Positions 53,227 through 62,183 are shown, numbered from the stretch's first letter. The stretch is DNA of 64,000 nucleotides from Enterococcus nangangensis (GCF_005405245.1 NZ_BJDR01000004.1:34231-98230); one strand, 5' to 3'. The notes: generated by a model not told the origin, from the letters alone. Numbers and translations: made by a program.

Positions 53227-54363
53227 TTAATCATCAAACTCACTTTCAATTTTTGAGAAAAGTAATTCCTCTATTACTTGCTGAACTTTTTGTTTAATTG
53301 TTCGTGCATTTTCACCTTGAGTTGAAATTAATGGACTAACCGCTTCATAAATATCATCAGAAGTGAGTAAATTTGAATATTCATCAGCTCTATCAGCAAT
53401 TTCTTTTAAAGTAATATCACGAATGGTATCACAATCAAAATCATTGAACGGAATAAACTTATCAATTCTATAATATATAGGCAGTCCTAAATTATCCATC
53501 ATCTGTTTTTTGTCCAGATAGTTAGCTGTTAAAATGATAAACATACCTGACGTACTCACTTCATAGGAAGCATCTTTAAAGACTTCACTATCGAATAATG
53601 TATAAAAAGCCGAATAAAAGTAGTCTGGACATTTATCCAATTCATCAAGAAATATCAAATTTGAATTCCGTTCTAATAAATCAAATCCCAGTGTTTTTCG
53701 ATTAGGTTGTTCCCCAAAAAAGTAATCTGAATATGTGGTATTTTTAAACATAGATAAATGTTTTTCAACAAATTTATCACCATAAAATTTATTTGCAATT
53801 TCCCTAACAATTTCAGTTTTCCCTAAACTACTGTTTCCATATAACATAATTACGTATGGTTTCTTTCGTTCTACTTTTGTCAAATACCACATGGATTTTG
53901 TGATTTCTTTCAGTGCTTGTTCTTGACCGAAAATATTTGTTGAAATAGAATGCATATTTTCAACAAAATCTTCCTCATTCATATCAGTTGTATATATTTC
54001 TGAAGAATATTCAACTTCACAATCTTCATTTTCTTTTACATATGCAAGATATTCTTTTAATCTAATTGGAGGATTGTGAATGTATATCGTAGAATCTTCA
54101 TTACTCAGTTCATCAATCAGAACACCTATCCTATCATGTGCTTGTTCAGTAATCCCACTATAATTATCATTATAAACAATGAGTATGTCTGCATGATTCT
54201 CAAAAGGAATCCCTTGAGTTTTCCTTTCATCAGATTCTTTAACTAAATCTAAAAAAGTGGCAACATTATCATCATCTTCCCAATTAGGGAGCTGGCTCTC
54301 AAGTTGACTCTTAAAATAGGTTTTAGAACCGATAGAAACGATATATTTCCTGTTATTACTCAT
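53227..54363 (-). CDS. AAA+ ATPase of the TIR cassette
   Basis: A 378-residue protein: an N-terminal domain of about 130 residues without known family, then a ClpX/ClpB-like AAA+ module with Walker A G-N-S-S-L-G-K-T (176-183), Walker B L-I-F-L-D-E-L-D (236-243), sensor-1 in L-T-A-N (279-281) and a sensor-2-like E-N-A-R (351-354). ATG 54363 follows CAGGAGGGACAG and overlaps the stop of the upstream gene by eight bases. The three genes 56082-53227 form one unit inserted between Orf22 and Orf21. Confidence 0.82.
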   Translation of the reverse strand: MSNNRKYIVSIGSKTYFKSQLESQLPNWEDDDNVATFLDLVKESDERKTQGIPFENHADILIVYNDNYSGITEQAHDRIGVLIDELSNEDSTIYIHNPPIRLKEYLAYVKENEDCEVEYSSEIYTTDMNEEDFVENMHSISTNIFGQEQALKEITKSMWYLTKVERKKPYVIMLYGNSSLGKTEIVREIANKFYGDKFVEKHLSMFKNTTYSDYFFGEQPNRKTLGFDLLERNSNLIFLDELDKCPDYFYSAFYTLFDSEVFKDASYEVSTSGMFIILTANYLDKKQMMDNLGLPIYYRIDKFIPFNDFDCDTIRDITLKEIADRADEYSNLLTSDDIYEAVSPLISTQGENARTIKQKVQQVIEELLFSKIESEFDD

Positions 54364-55156
54364 CTGTCCCTCCTGTACCATTATCCGCAGAAATAGAAGC
54401 ATAAACCACGTCATATAATTCTACTGTTTTTTCATCTAGAATGTTTGTAGAATCATCATTAGTAACAGCGTCAACGTCAAATGTCTTTTTCTTAGAGGGA
54501 TATTTTTCAGCTAATGTAGAAGCTGTTTCTACGCCAGATATTAAAGTTTGCATTTTTGTAATCTGTTTGATGAAATCAAATTGTCCAGTTTCAAATGTTC
54601 CAACTGGAATACAATATACGTCCATAATTGTAGTAATTACGTCATTTCTTTTATAGTTACTCACAAAAGCGGAGTTATTAAAACGAATATAACGATTATC
54701 ATCAATTTTGTATGTGTCATATCCATCAAAGTCATTCATTACAGCATTAAATTCTTTCACATTAACACCATCTACACCACCTTGTACCATATTTAAATAA
54801 CCACCTGCAACCCGAAAAAAGGTTGAAGAATTCTCAATATCATCTAACTTTACCCCCGTTATAGGGGTGAGATTAGATTTAAGCGATTCAAACTCTGAAA
54901 TTTCAGTTGATGTGATAGTGGTAGTTTTATCCCTTTGTAGAATATATAAAGCAGACATTTTACCTGAAAAAAGGAAGCCTAACCTTTGAATGAAAGGAAC
55001 GCCTAGTTTTATTGAAGTATCTGCGGAAACTTCACCGCTCCCTTTTATACTAGAGCTAACGCCAGTTTGTGTTGATTTTTCACCTTTATTTGATTCTTGC
55101 AGAATATTGCTTATTGTCTCTTTATCAAAATAGATGATTTTATTTATAGTGTTCAT
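54356..55156 (-). CDS. Unrecognised middle protein of the TIR cassette
   Basis: A 266-residue protein starting at ATG 55156 after GAAAGGAGTATGT. Its opening, I-I-Y-F-D-K-E-T-I-S-N-I-L, a Gly/Ser-rich stretch and an L-G-V-P segment recall uncharacterised DUF6414-like proteins, but this is tentative. It has no membrane helix and no catalytic motif I can name. The C-terminus is acidic. It overlaps the AAA+ gene and lies 56 bases after the TIR gene, so it probably links the two as sensor or adaptor. Confidence 0.7.
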   Translation of the reverse strand: MNTINKIIYFDKETISNILQESNKGEKSTQTGVSSSIKGSGEVSADTSIKLGVPFIQRLGFLFSGKMSALYILQRDKTTTITSTEISEFESLKSNLTPITGVKLDDIENSSTFFRVAGGYLNMVQGGVDGVNVKEFNAVMNDFDGYDTYKIDDNRYIRFNNSAFVSNYKRNDVITTIMDVYCIPVGTFETGQFDFIKQITKMQTLISGVETASTLAEKYPSKKKTFDVDAVTNDDSTNILDEKTVELYDVVYASISADNGTGGTDE

Positions 55157-55212
55157 ACATACTCCTTTCAAAATAGAACAAGTGGTAAATAACTAATTCC
55201 TTGTTCTAATTC

Positions 55213-56082
55213 CTAATCTTCTAAAGACGATTGGAAAATTTCGTTTAATTTTTCTGCAATTTCATCAGGTGTCATCATACTTGTGTTCATAGCAAGTTTA
55301 CCAGCTAAGGTTGGGCTGAAATCTTGTATTTCTTTTTTAGTAATGTCGTGCCAAATTGGTAAAATGACTTTTCCTCCATTGGATTCAATCTGAAAGAGAG
55401 CTTCTAGCTCATAATTTGTCCAATACTTCTTGATGTAATTTCTCGATAAGATTACTACACCAAATTTTGATTTTTTTAGCCCTTTATCAATTTCAGCCCT
55501 AATACTATCACCCCATTTTATGGAGATACTATCATACCAAACTTTTAGTCCGTGCTTTTCTTGGAGAATAGCTGAAAATTCATCACAAAAACTTTCTTTA
55601 TCTTCCGCCGCATGAGATAGAAACACGTCAAATTCTTCTGTACCATCAGAGTTAAATACATTATCTGATGAAGTGGCAATAGCTGATTGTTCAGTTACTT
55701 GCTTTGTTAAATCTGAAATTTGTTTCTCATAGGTAGCATAGACTTTTTCTTGTTGTTTAACTAAAGACTTGGCTTGCGTTGATTCTTCCTTTTGTAACTT
55801 TAAGGTTGCGTCTGATAATCTTTTTCTCTTATCAGCCATTTTTTTGTTAATATCAGCTTTATCAGAAAGGACTTTTGCAAGTTCTTTTTGATAACCCTCA
55901 ATTTGACGTGATTTTGTTCTTAGCATAGAAGCAGAAGTGTTTTTTGTAATACTTCGTTGAGTTGTTCCAATTTTCTTTGTTCTGTCAGCTTCTTTTTTTA
56001 CTAAGTCAGCCATCTTTTTTTCTAGTGAAGCTATGTCCTTATTTAGTTGATTCACTGTTCTTTGTGCTTGTCCAACGCTCAT
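55213..56082 (-). CDS. Coiled-coil TIR-domain protein
   Basis: The 289-residue protein has a long N-terminal coiled coil (about 1-135, rich in Lys, Glu and Gln) and a C-terminal TIR domain (151-285): F-D-V-F-L-S-H-A-A-E-D-K-E, W-Y-D-S-I-S-I-K-W-G-D-S-I and W-T-N-Y-E-L-E-A-L-F. Glu225 is in the place of the catalytic Glu of NAD-cleaving bacterial TIR domains. ATG follows GGAGGATAGTAA. In known defence systems such TIR proteins deplete NAD or make signal nucleotides on infection; here this is inference. Confidence 0.88.
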   Translation of the reverse strand: MSVGQAQRTVNQLNKDIASLEKKMADLVKKEADRTKKIGTTQRSITKNTSASMLRTKSRQIEGYQKELAKVLSDKADINKKMADKRKRLSDATLKLQKEESTQAKSLVKQQEKVYATYEKQISDLTKQVTEQSAIATSSDNVFNSDGTEEFDVFLSHAAEDKESFCDEFSAILQEKHGLKVWYDSISIKWGDSIRAEIDKGLKKSKFGVVILSRNYIKKYWTNYELEALFQIESNGGKVILPIWHDITKKEIQDFSPTLAGKLAMNTSMMTPDEIAEKLNEIFQSSLED

Positions 56083-56148
56083 TTACTATCCTCCATATGT
56101 TTGATTTCTCTTATATTATAGCAAAGGGAGAGATAATATAACATGCAT

Positions 56149-56523
56149 TTATTTTTTGTCTAAGTTCTGTTTCTGTGAGTTTGAATGATTGCCAACAGGC
56201 TTTTTCAATACAATATCGTCAGCTTTGATATACCAGTCCACATCAGCACCCATATAGGTGGCAGACGCTACCGTATCCGCTACTGGATTGATAAGTTCCA
56301 CTTCGGCGTTATACTCAAAGTTTTTCTCGCCAGCAGAAGCAGGAATACTAACTTGAATCATACGACCTTGTTCTTTCGATTTAAGGTCATAAGTCCGTTC
56401 TTTTATCTGTTCTGTAACATTGCCCTCCTCATCAGTGATACGAACTTCACGACGCAAGGCTGAAAACTTCAATAATCCAAATGTCTTTTCTTTTTCAATG
56501 ACAATTCCTTGTGCTAATCTCAT
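56149..56523 (-). CDS. DUF961-family protein (Orf22)
   Basis: A 124-residue soluble protein of the DUF961/YdcP family, recognised by L-A-Q-G-I-V-I-E-K-E-K-T-F-G-L-L-K-F-S-A and V-S-I-P-A-S-A-G-E-K. It matches Tn916 Orf22. It is encoded 20 bases after its paralogue Orf23. In Tn916 the FtsK gene follows directly, whereas here the TIR cassette intervenes. Confidence 0.88.
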   Translation of the reverse strand: MRLAQGIVIEKEKTFGLLKFSALRREVRITDEEGNVTEQIKERTYDLKSKEQGRMIQVSIPASAGEKNFEYNAEVELINPVADTVASATYMGADVDWYIKADDIVLKKPVGNHSNSQKQNLDKK

Positions 56524-56542
56524 ATTTTTTACCTGTCCTTTC

Positions 56543-56857
56543 TTATGCCTTTACCATATCATCAGCGTGCATGATATAGTTTGTAAATCCTCGATTGCCA
56601 ATCTTATAACCTTCGGCAGTAATCTTTGGGTTAATCAAACAAATTTTATCTTCTGATTCAAAATGCTTTTCGCCTGCTTCGGCAGGTAAGACGACTACAA
56701 TATCATCTGCACGCTGAACCGTTGAATATAAATTGTAGCTTCGTGAGAGAATGGTCTGTCTGCCATTGATACGTCGTTGTTCGGCCTTGCCCTCGCCAGC
56801 GTATTCTAATATTCCAAATGTCTTTTCCATATTGGGAATGACGTGTTTTAATTCCAT
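56543..56857 (-). CDS. DUF961-family protein (Orf23)
   Basis: A 104-residue protein, M-E-L-K-H-V-I-P-N-M-E-K-T-F-G-I-L-E-Y, with L-P-A-E-A-G-E-K-H-F: the DUF961/YdcP family, equal to Tn916 Orf23. It is a paralogue of Orf22. These proteins are needed for full transfer in related ICEs, but their job is unknown. Confidence 0.88.
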   Translation of the reverse strand: MELKHVIPNMEKTFGILEYAGEGKAEQRRINGRQTILSRSYNLYSTVQRADDIVVVLPAEAGEKHFESEDKICLINPKITAEGYKIGNRGFTNYIMHADDMVKA

Positions 56858-57026
56858 ATAGTTTTACCTCGTTTCTTTCTGTTTTTATATAGTTGGTTAT
56901 TCAGTTGTTAGTGACAGTCTTTTACTGTCGGTGAACGGATAGGATACATACATTCTCAATCCTTTCTGTTGTTAAAGTGGCTGTTTCCTTTTTGGAAAGA
57001 ACCACGAATCCTTTATTTTGGGATAG

Positions 57027-57069
57027 AAAAACGCAAGGGGTAGTCATTGTTCATGACTGATCCTTGCGT
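57027..57069 (-). terminator. Terminator of the surface-protein gene
   Basis: On the minus strand ACGCAAGG pairs with CCTTGCGT around a 23-base partly paired loop and is followed by five T residues, 13 bases after the stop of the LPXTG protein gene. Confidence 0.75.
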
Positions 57070-57081
57070 AAGACGTTTCCT

Positions 57082-58878
57082 TTATTCTGCTTTTGCTTTT
57101 TTACGGCGGAAATATAAGACACCAATTGCCGTTGCCGAAACTGCTAAACCAATCAATGCGAAACCGATATTGCTGGTATCACCAGTTTTTGGTAATGAGC
57201 GGTCTGGTGTTGATGGTGTTTCAATTTTCTTATTTGTCATAACGCAAGTCACAACCTTTCCATTTTCTTTGATTTCAAACGGTATAGGGGTTTCGTCCAA
57301 CTCATAACCTTTCGGAGCGTCAAACTCTTGGAAATAGTAGATTCCCTTTGGTAACTGCTTGAAAGTAAAGATTCCTTTGTCATTGGTACGCCCCTCAACA
57401 ATCACGTTCTTTTCTTTGTCTAAGATACGAACACCTGTATCTGGTAAAAGTTCCCCAGTGGATACATCTTTTTTGGTTAATTCTGCTGTTCCTTTGATAA
57501 GGTAGTTCTTGACTTCAAATAGAATCGTAGCTTCGGTTTCTTCTAATGAAACAGGCTGTTCGCCAAGCAATTCATTTTCGGCATTAAAAGCCTTGATACC
57601 CTCTTTGGTCGATTCAATACGAATCACATCTTTGGATACCAAGTATTGGTCAGAAGATGGTGCTTTTTCTTTTAGGTAGAATGTGCCTACTGGAATATTG
57701 GTAAAGACACCTAGACCATCTTTTGTGATAGTGACCTCCTGTAAAACTTCGCCATCTTTGTTTTCTAATGCGAATACTGCACCAGTACCCAAAGCGTCAT
57801 AAGCAAATTCCACGCCAGTTTCTTTGTCAAAGTGAGCTGTTTCATTCACTTTCTTGATGGTAAATTCATTGAAATGCAATTTGTTTAAAATAGGATTGCG
57901 TGTAATCTTTTGCATGGTTTCACGACCATAAGCTACCGTATCTTGATAGATATGGATTGGGAATGTCACATGGTTGTTTTCGGCTGTAAATTCAAAGTCA
58001 TATTCGGTATCATCAGCCACATGGGAAGAACCAGCGTCAATCTCTTTTAAGTAGAATTTTCCTTGTGGTAACTGCAAGGAAAAGGTTGCTTTCCCATCTT
58101 TAACAGCTTGATAAGCAATCAAGGTATTTTCTGGTACTTGGATAGTTTCGGATACGTTTTGAGTTTCACGAGTGAAAACACCAAAGACCTTGTTATTCCC
58201 TTTGATAGCTTCAATCTCTGGCTGGTTATTGTTCCAGCTAGAAATAGATTCTTCATTCTTAAATAATTGAATATCTAAGGATTGGAAATCATTGGTTGCC
58301 GTAATAGAAGTAGAAGTCAGCTCTACTAATTGTCCAGCATATTTTAATTCAAATGGAATCGGTCTATCATCTAAGATAAAACCATTTGGAGCTGATACTT
58401 CAATCGCTTGGTATTTTCCAAGGTATAATTCTGGCGATTGCCATTCGCCGTTTTTATCAGTGGTAATGGTAGCGACTGTTTCGCCTTTTTTCGCACGAAC
58501 TGTACCATCATTGGTTTTAATTTCCTCAACGGCTTCAATACGGTAGGTAACATCAGCGATTGGTTTATACTCATAGACAAACTCATGGACTTTTCCATAA
58601 TCGGATTCTTTTACAGTGACATCAATTGGTGTCTGTCCAGTCTTTTCAAGAGTCACGATTCCTTTTTGGGATTTATCCTCAAATCGGATTTCAATTAACC
58701 CATTATTTGAACCATCAACTTTGAATTTGGCTGGCTCTTTGGCTAAAACATATCCCTCTGGTGCTTGGACTTCGATTAGTTCGTAATCGCCATATGGTAA
58801 GGCTTCTGGGGTAATTAAGTAACCCTCTTCGTTGGTAAAGAATGTATCCGTTTCGCCATCTTCATTGAATTTTGACAT
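57082..58878 (-). pseudogene. SpaA-type surface protein, C-terminal part (after a frame break)
   Basis: The 598-codon frame holds several Cna-B/SpaA beta-sandwich repeats (each with G-D-Y-E-L-I-E-V-Q-A-P-E-G-Y or close variants) and ends with a sortase signal L-P-K-T-G-D, a membrane helix and R-R-K-K-A-K-A-E. It lacks a signal peptide of its own and begins at a frame break from the gene piece 58815-60008, with which it overlaps by 64 bases. Read together they give one large wall-anchored adhesin, probably helping mating contact. Confidence 0.8.
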
Positions 58879-60008
58879 AGATAGTATTTGTTTAACATAG
58901 CAGAACCGAACTCTTTACCCGTCTTAGTTAATAGCACCTGTCCAAGTTGTTCCTTGTTGTTCAAGGTCACGGACACGGTAGTATTTGGTTTGATAACGAC
59001 TTTCTTGATTTCTCCTTTATTAAAATAGCCGTTAGGTGCGGTTACTTCGCTTACAGTAACAGTTGTTCCCTCTGGAATATCATTGATAGTAGCCAAGCCG
59101 TTTGAATCCGTCACGATCTCTTTAGACGTGCCGTTGTATTCAAACTTCAATTTGGCATTAGGTAAAGGCTTGCCAGTTTCTTCATCAATTTTTGTAGCTT
59201 GGATATTTCCAAGATGAATCACATCAACCTTGACTGTAGCTTGCTTAGAACTTTCCAAGTGGAATTCAACCATAGACTGTTCATGAGGTTTCTTGTAGAC
59301 AATCGACGTACCGACTTCATTTTGAGGTACTTTACGGAATGTGATAGTACCATCATTGGAATTAGCACTTGGTGTAATTTTCAAGCTGTTTCCGTTGTGG
59401 CTCGTTGGTGCATTGGTAGTGTTGGATTCCATAGTCATATCACGCAGGACACCATTTGAATCGGTTAACGTGAGACTATCGCCAACCGTTACAGATACCG
59501 ACTGACCGTTAAATGAGGGTAAGGTATCATGCTTATTTACCAATGCCATGATTTCAGCTTTTCGTTGATGGTAATTGGGAATTGTGGACGAAACATACTG
59601 GTCGCCTAATTGTTCCCATATCATCAATTGGGTTACGGCATAATCATAATGGCTCTGACCTGTAGTGGTATAGCCATAGTAGGCAATCTTAGACAGCAAC
59701 TCTTTCTTTGCATTAACGTAAGTTTCTGGAACAAATCCCTCGCCACTATTAGCAGGCACACCAGATTTAATACAGAATACTTTTTTGCCGTCCATTTTTA
59801 ACACATATACATTATGGGTAATGGCATAACCAGTGTTAGGGCTGACACCTGTATAATAGTATTGCGTTGGTTCATCTAAATTTAATGAACTGGCATGAAC
59901 AGGTATCGCATTTGAGAATAATGTTCCGCATAGTGTCACTAAGACCATAACGAAACTCAATACTTTTTGTGGTATTTTTGATTTTGTTTTCATACTCATT
60001 CCTTTCAT
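58815..60008 (-). pseudogene. Thioester-domain surface protein, N-terminal part (before a frame break)
   Basis: This 397-codon piece starts with a signal peptide (cleavage after about V-H-A-S, residue 40), then a TQXA thioester domain with the Cys in K-V-F-C-I-K-S-G and the Gln in T-Q-L-M-I-W-E-Q, and a first Cna-B repeat. After F-G-S-A-M-L-N-K the sense is lost and a stop follows at 58815. The second frame resumes with S-K-F-N-E-D-G-E-T-D. A single-base change or small deletion, or a sequencing error, near 58880-58900 explains it. Confidence 0.8.
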
Positions 60009-60033
60009 TGTTTTTCTCTTTTAATTTTGGGTA

Positions 60034-60067
60034 CAAAAAAAGACGCTTCCTTTTATAGAAACGCCTT
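60034..60067 (-). terminator. Terminator near the right ICE end
   Basis: On the minus strand GGCGTTTC pairs (with G-T pairs) with GAAGCGTC around a short loop and is followed by seven T residues. It lies 38 bases after the stop codon of the 60-codon open frame at 60105-60287, and 26 bases before the start of the surface-protein gene, so it ends a leftward transcript that enters from the ICE end. Confidence 0.72.
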
Positions 60068-60104
60068 ATTCTAACGAGTAAATAGATACTATCTACTCTA
60101 ATAT

Positions 60105-60287
60105 TTAGTTTTCATTTGTTGTGTTCCCACTTACTAGGTCTATGACTACTGACACATTGATGTAGTCTCGAATCTCCTTATTTCGTACTTTATCCCCCTC
60201 GCCAGTGAAAACGATATGCTTGTAAAACTGCCTAAAATTAAGGATTTCCAGCCTTAGTGTCGTTGTAGCAACACTATTGTCTCCACA
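60105..60287 (-). other. Detached C-terminal tail of the serine recombinase (in the circular form)
   Basis: From the right ICE end leftwards 60 codons are open and end with TAA at 60105-60107: C-G-D-N-S-V-A-T-T-T-L-R-L-E-I-L-N-F-R-Q and so on to N-T-T-N-E-N. There is no start codon. When the ends are joined through TG, the recombinase codons ...S-N-H-T run exactly in phase into C-G-D. So this is probably the missing end of the recombinase gene, separated by integration. The idea is inference from frame and context. Confidence 0.65.
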
Positions 60288-60835
60288 TGCGACGAAGAGG
60301 TAAACAAATCAAAGGAGGAAACAAAAATATTTCAATCCACGCACCTCATGCGAGGTGCGACACGGATAGCGGAAGCGCTAGATATTGATTTAACGATTTC
60401 AATCCACGCACCTCATGCGAGGTGCGACTTCTCAAACTGTCGTACCTTTCACACTATTTTTATTTCAATCCACGCACCTCATGCGAGGTGCGACATTTTG
60501 AAAACAGGAAAGGGGAATAGATGACTTTATTTCAATCCACGCACCTCATGCGAGGTGCGACTTCCTTGGCGGGTTGAAATCTGCTTATGAAGGCGTTAAA
60601 TTTCAATCCACGCACCTCATGCGAGGTGCGACTTACTATAGCTAGGAGGAAATTATATGGCAGGAATTTCAATCCACGCACCTCATGCGAGGTGCGACTT
60701 GGCATCTATACTTTAATCGGCACAACGTGGACGATTTCAATCCACGCACCTCATGCGAGGTGCGACGACTGGGTGACAGATTCACCAACCACTCAACCCG
60801 GGATTTCAATCCACGCACCTCATGCGAGGTGCGAC
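60288..60835 (-). CRISPR. CRISPR array, leader-proximal part
   Basis: The remnant TGCGAC (60288-60293) of the split repeat is followed by eight complete 33-bp repeats at 60329, 60396, 60462, 60529, 60600, 60666, 60734 and 60803, identical to those left of the ICE. Eight spacers of 33-38 bases separate them. Before insertion the array had about 26 repeats and 25 spacers. The last repeat (60803-60835) is perfect and borders the presumed leader. Confidence 0.97.
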
Positions 60836-61040
60836 CGTGAAATCTATCCAAAATAAGTTGATTTCACAAAAAAGTACGAGAAATATAGCACTGGTATGAT
60901 AAAATACTAAATTTTACTGCTAAATGCTTATAATCTAGCCAAAATTTTGGTGCGAATCTACTAGTCAATAATTGTTTACCTGACACTCGCACCTCTAAAA
61001 TAAATATAACGCTTAAAGATCATTTTTACACCTACATATT
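60836..61040 (-). promoter_or_regulatory. Presumed CRISPR leader
   Basis: This AT-rich, gene-free stretch adjoins the well-conserved end of the array, opposite to the degenerate trailer repeat. GTGAAATC (60837-60844) and GATTTCAC (60860-60867) form an inverted repeat right beside the first repeat. On the minus strand TATATT about 60 bases upstream could be a -10 box; no good -35 was found. No cas1 or cas2 gene lies beyond it. Confidence 0.5.
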
Positions 61041-61421
61041 TCAATCTGTCGTAATTTCCAATAAATTTCCTTCCGGATCTTGAATAACAGCTTCATAGTA
61101 ACCATCACCAGTAGTTCGCGGTCCATTCAATAACGGAAAACCATCTGCGAGTACTTTTGTCACAAAGCTATCTACATCTTCTTTCGTCCCTACAGAAATA
61201 GCCAAGTGGGAATAACCCACCGCGTCCACTGCACGTTCCAAGAGAAACTTTTTGTTAGTTAACTCCAAGTGACTACCACTAGCAAAGCTCAAAAAATAAG
61301 AACGAAAGCCTGTTTTTTCATTTACATATAACGCTGAGCTTTCTGCTGCAAAATATTTTTCGTAAAAACCCTTCATTTGTTCTAGATCTTTGGTCCACAA
61401 TGCAATGTGTTCAATTTTCAT
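61041..61421 (-). CDS. VOC/glyoxalase-family protein
   Basis: A 126-residue protein of the vicinal-oxygen-chelate fold: I-E-H-I-A-L-W-T-K-D-L near the start, G-Y-S-H-L-A-I-S-V-G in the middle and Y-E-A-V-I-Q-D-P-E-G-N-L-L-E-I at the end, giving the usual His, His and Glu metal ligands. It resembles lactoylglutathione lyase-like or resistance proteins; the substrate is unknown. ATG follows AAGGAGGAAATCAA. Confidence 0.88.
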   Translation of the reverse strand: MKIEHIALWTKDLEQMKGFYEKYFAAESSALYVNEKTGFRSYFLSFASGSHLELTNKKFLLERAVDAVGYSHLAISVGTKEDVDSFVTKVLADGFPLLNGPRTTGDGYYEAVIQDPEGNLLEITTD

Positions 61422-61624
61422 TTGATTTCCTCCTTAATGAACTCCTACAAGTATTTTACCATCTAATTTCGTTTCAGCGGCTTGACATAAATTTTTACGG
61501 AAGTTTTTTGTCGTTAATTTCTCTAGCACATCAAATTTAATTATCGCAAAACGATAATTACTTATTGCTTATCGAAAAGTTTATGGCTATAATAAAGAAA
61601 AACATTTCTTTTGGAGGGGTTTTC

Positions 61625-62161
61625 ATGAGGCAAAAAAATTTCTTGCGTTTAACTCGTCTATTGCAGATTTTCTTTACAATTGCTGCTGTTTTTTGCTTAT
61701 TCGGTGTTGCCTTTTTTCTCCTATTATTTTTCAGTAATGCTGATGCCAGTTTTGAGTTTCAGCCTCACCTTATTATTCTTTTTAATTATGCTATCAGTGC
61801 TGCTACTGCGGCCCGACCACAGTTGGAGGAAACATTTGGTTTAATTTTTGGCCTGCTTAGTCTACTTATTGGTAGTTTTACTTATTTTAAAGTGAGTCGC
61901 TTTTTTGCTGAGCTAACTACTGGGGAGTCGCCTTTTTCTTTAGAGAAAGTAAATGAACTGCGGAACATCGGTTTTCTTTTTTGTATCTTAGGTGTGCTCC
62001 CCGGTTTAGGGTATTATCCTCTGCTTTTCTTGGCTAAAGCTGGCGGTAGTTTTATTTTTGGCTTTACTTATGAATTGATCGTGGGCTTAATTTTACTAGT
62101 AGTAGCCGAAACGTTTCGCTATGGCGTGTCCTTACAAGCCTTTAATGATGAAGTAGTGTAA
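61625..62161 (+). CDS. DUF2975 membrane protein 1
   Basis: The 178-residue protein has four membrane helices and the DUF2975 pattern: L-R-L-T-R-L-L-Q near the start, G-E-S-P-F-S-L-E-K-V-N-E-L-R in the cytoplasmic loop and V-A-E-T-F-R-Y-G-V-S-L-Q at the end. ATG 61625 follows TTTGGAGGGGTTTTC. It is the first of three tandem paralogues followed by an HTH gene, the usual DUF2975 partner. Function unknown. Confidence 0.85.
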   Translation: MRQKNFLRLTRLLQIFFTIAAVFCLFGVAFFLLLFFSNADASFEFQPHLIILFNYAISAATAARPQLEETFGLIFGLLSLLIGSFTYFKVSRFFAELTTGESPFSLEKVNELRNIGFLFCILGVLPGLGYYPLLFLAKAGGSFIFGFTYELIVGLILLVVAETFRYGVSLQAFNDEVV

Positions 62162-62183
62162 ACAAAAGAAAGGTAGACTTCCT

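Larger units (their letters stand above)
34516..60287. mobile_element. Tn916/Tn5397-type integrative conjugative element (about 25.8 kb)
   Basis: Both ends begin with TGTGG read inwards and are flanked by TG and the two halves of one CRISPR repeat. Inside, on the minus strand, lie in transfer order: surface protein, Orf23/Orf22 (DUF961), a TIR/unknown/AAA+ cassette, FtsK-like Orf21, MobT-like Orf20, Orf19, ArdA, an unknown gene, TcpE, VirB4-like Orf16, Orf15, Orf14, Orf13, an ABC-transport cassette in place of tetM, Cys-rich KTR protein, sigma-like Orf7, Orf8 and the serine recombinase. No tetracycline-resistance gene was seen. The conjugation set looks complete. Confidence 0.95.

Noticed and set aside
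60105..60287. Independent small gene at the right ICE end
   Set aside because: There is no start codon or ribosome site; the frame begins at the ICE end itself. It is better explained as the continuation of the recombinase gene.
60587..60856. Open frames on both strands in the right CRISPR array
   Set aside because: They are repeat translations, like those in the left array.
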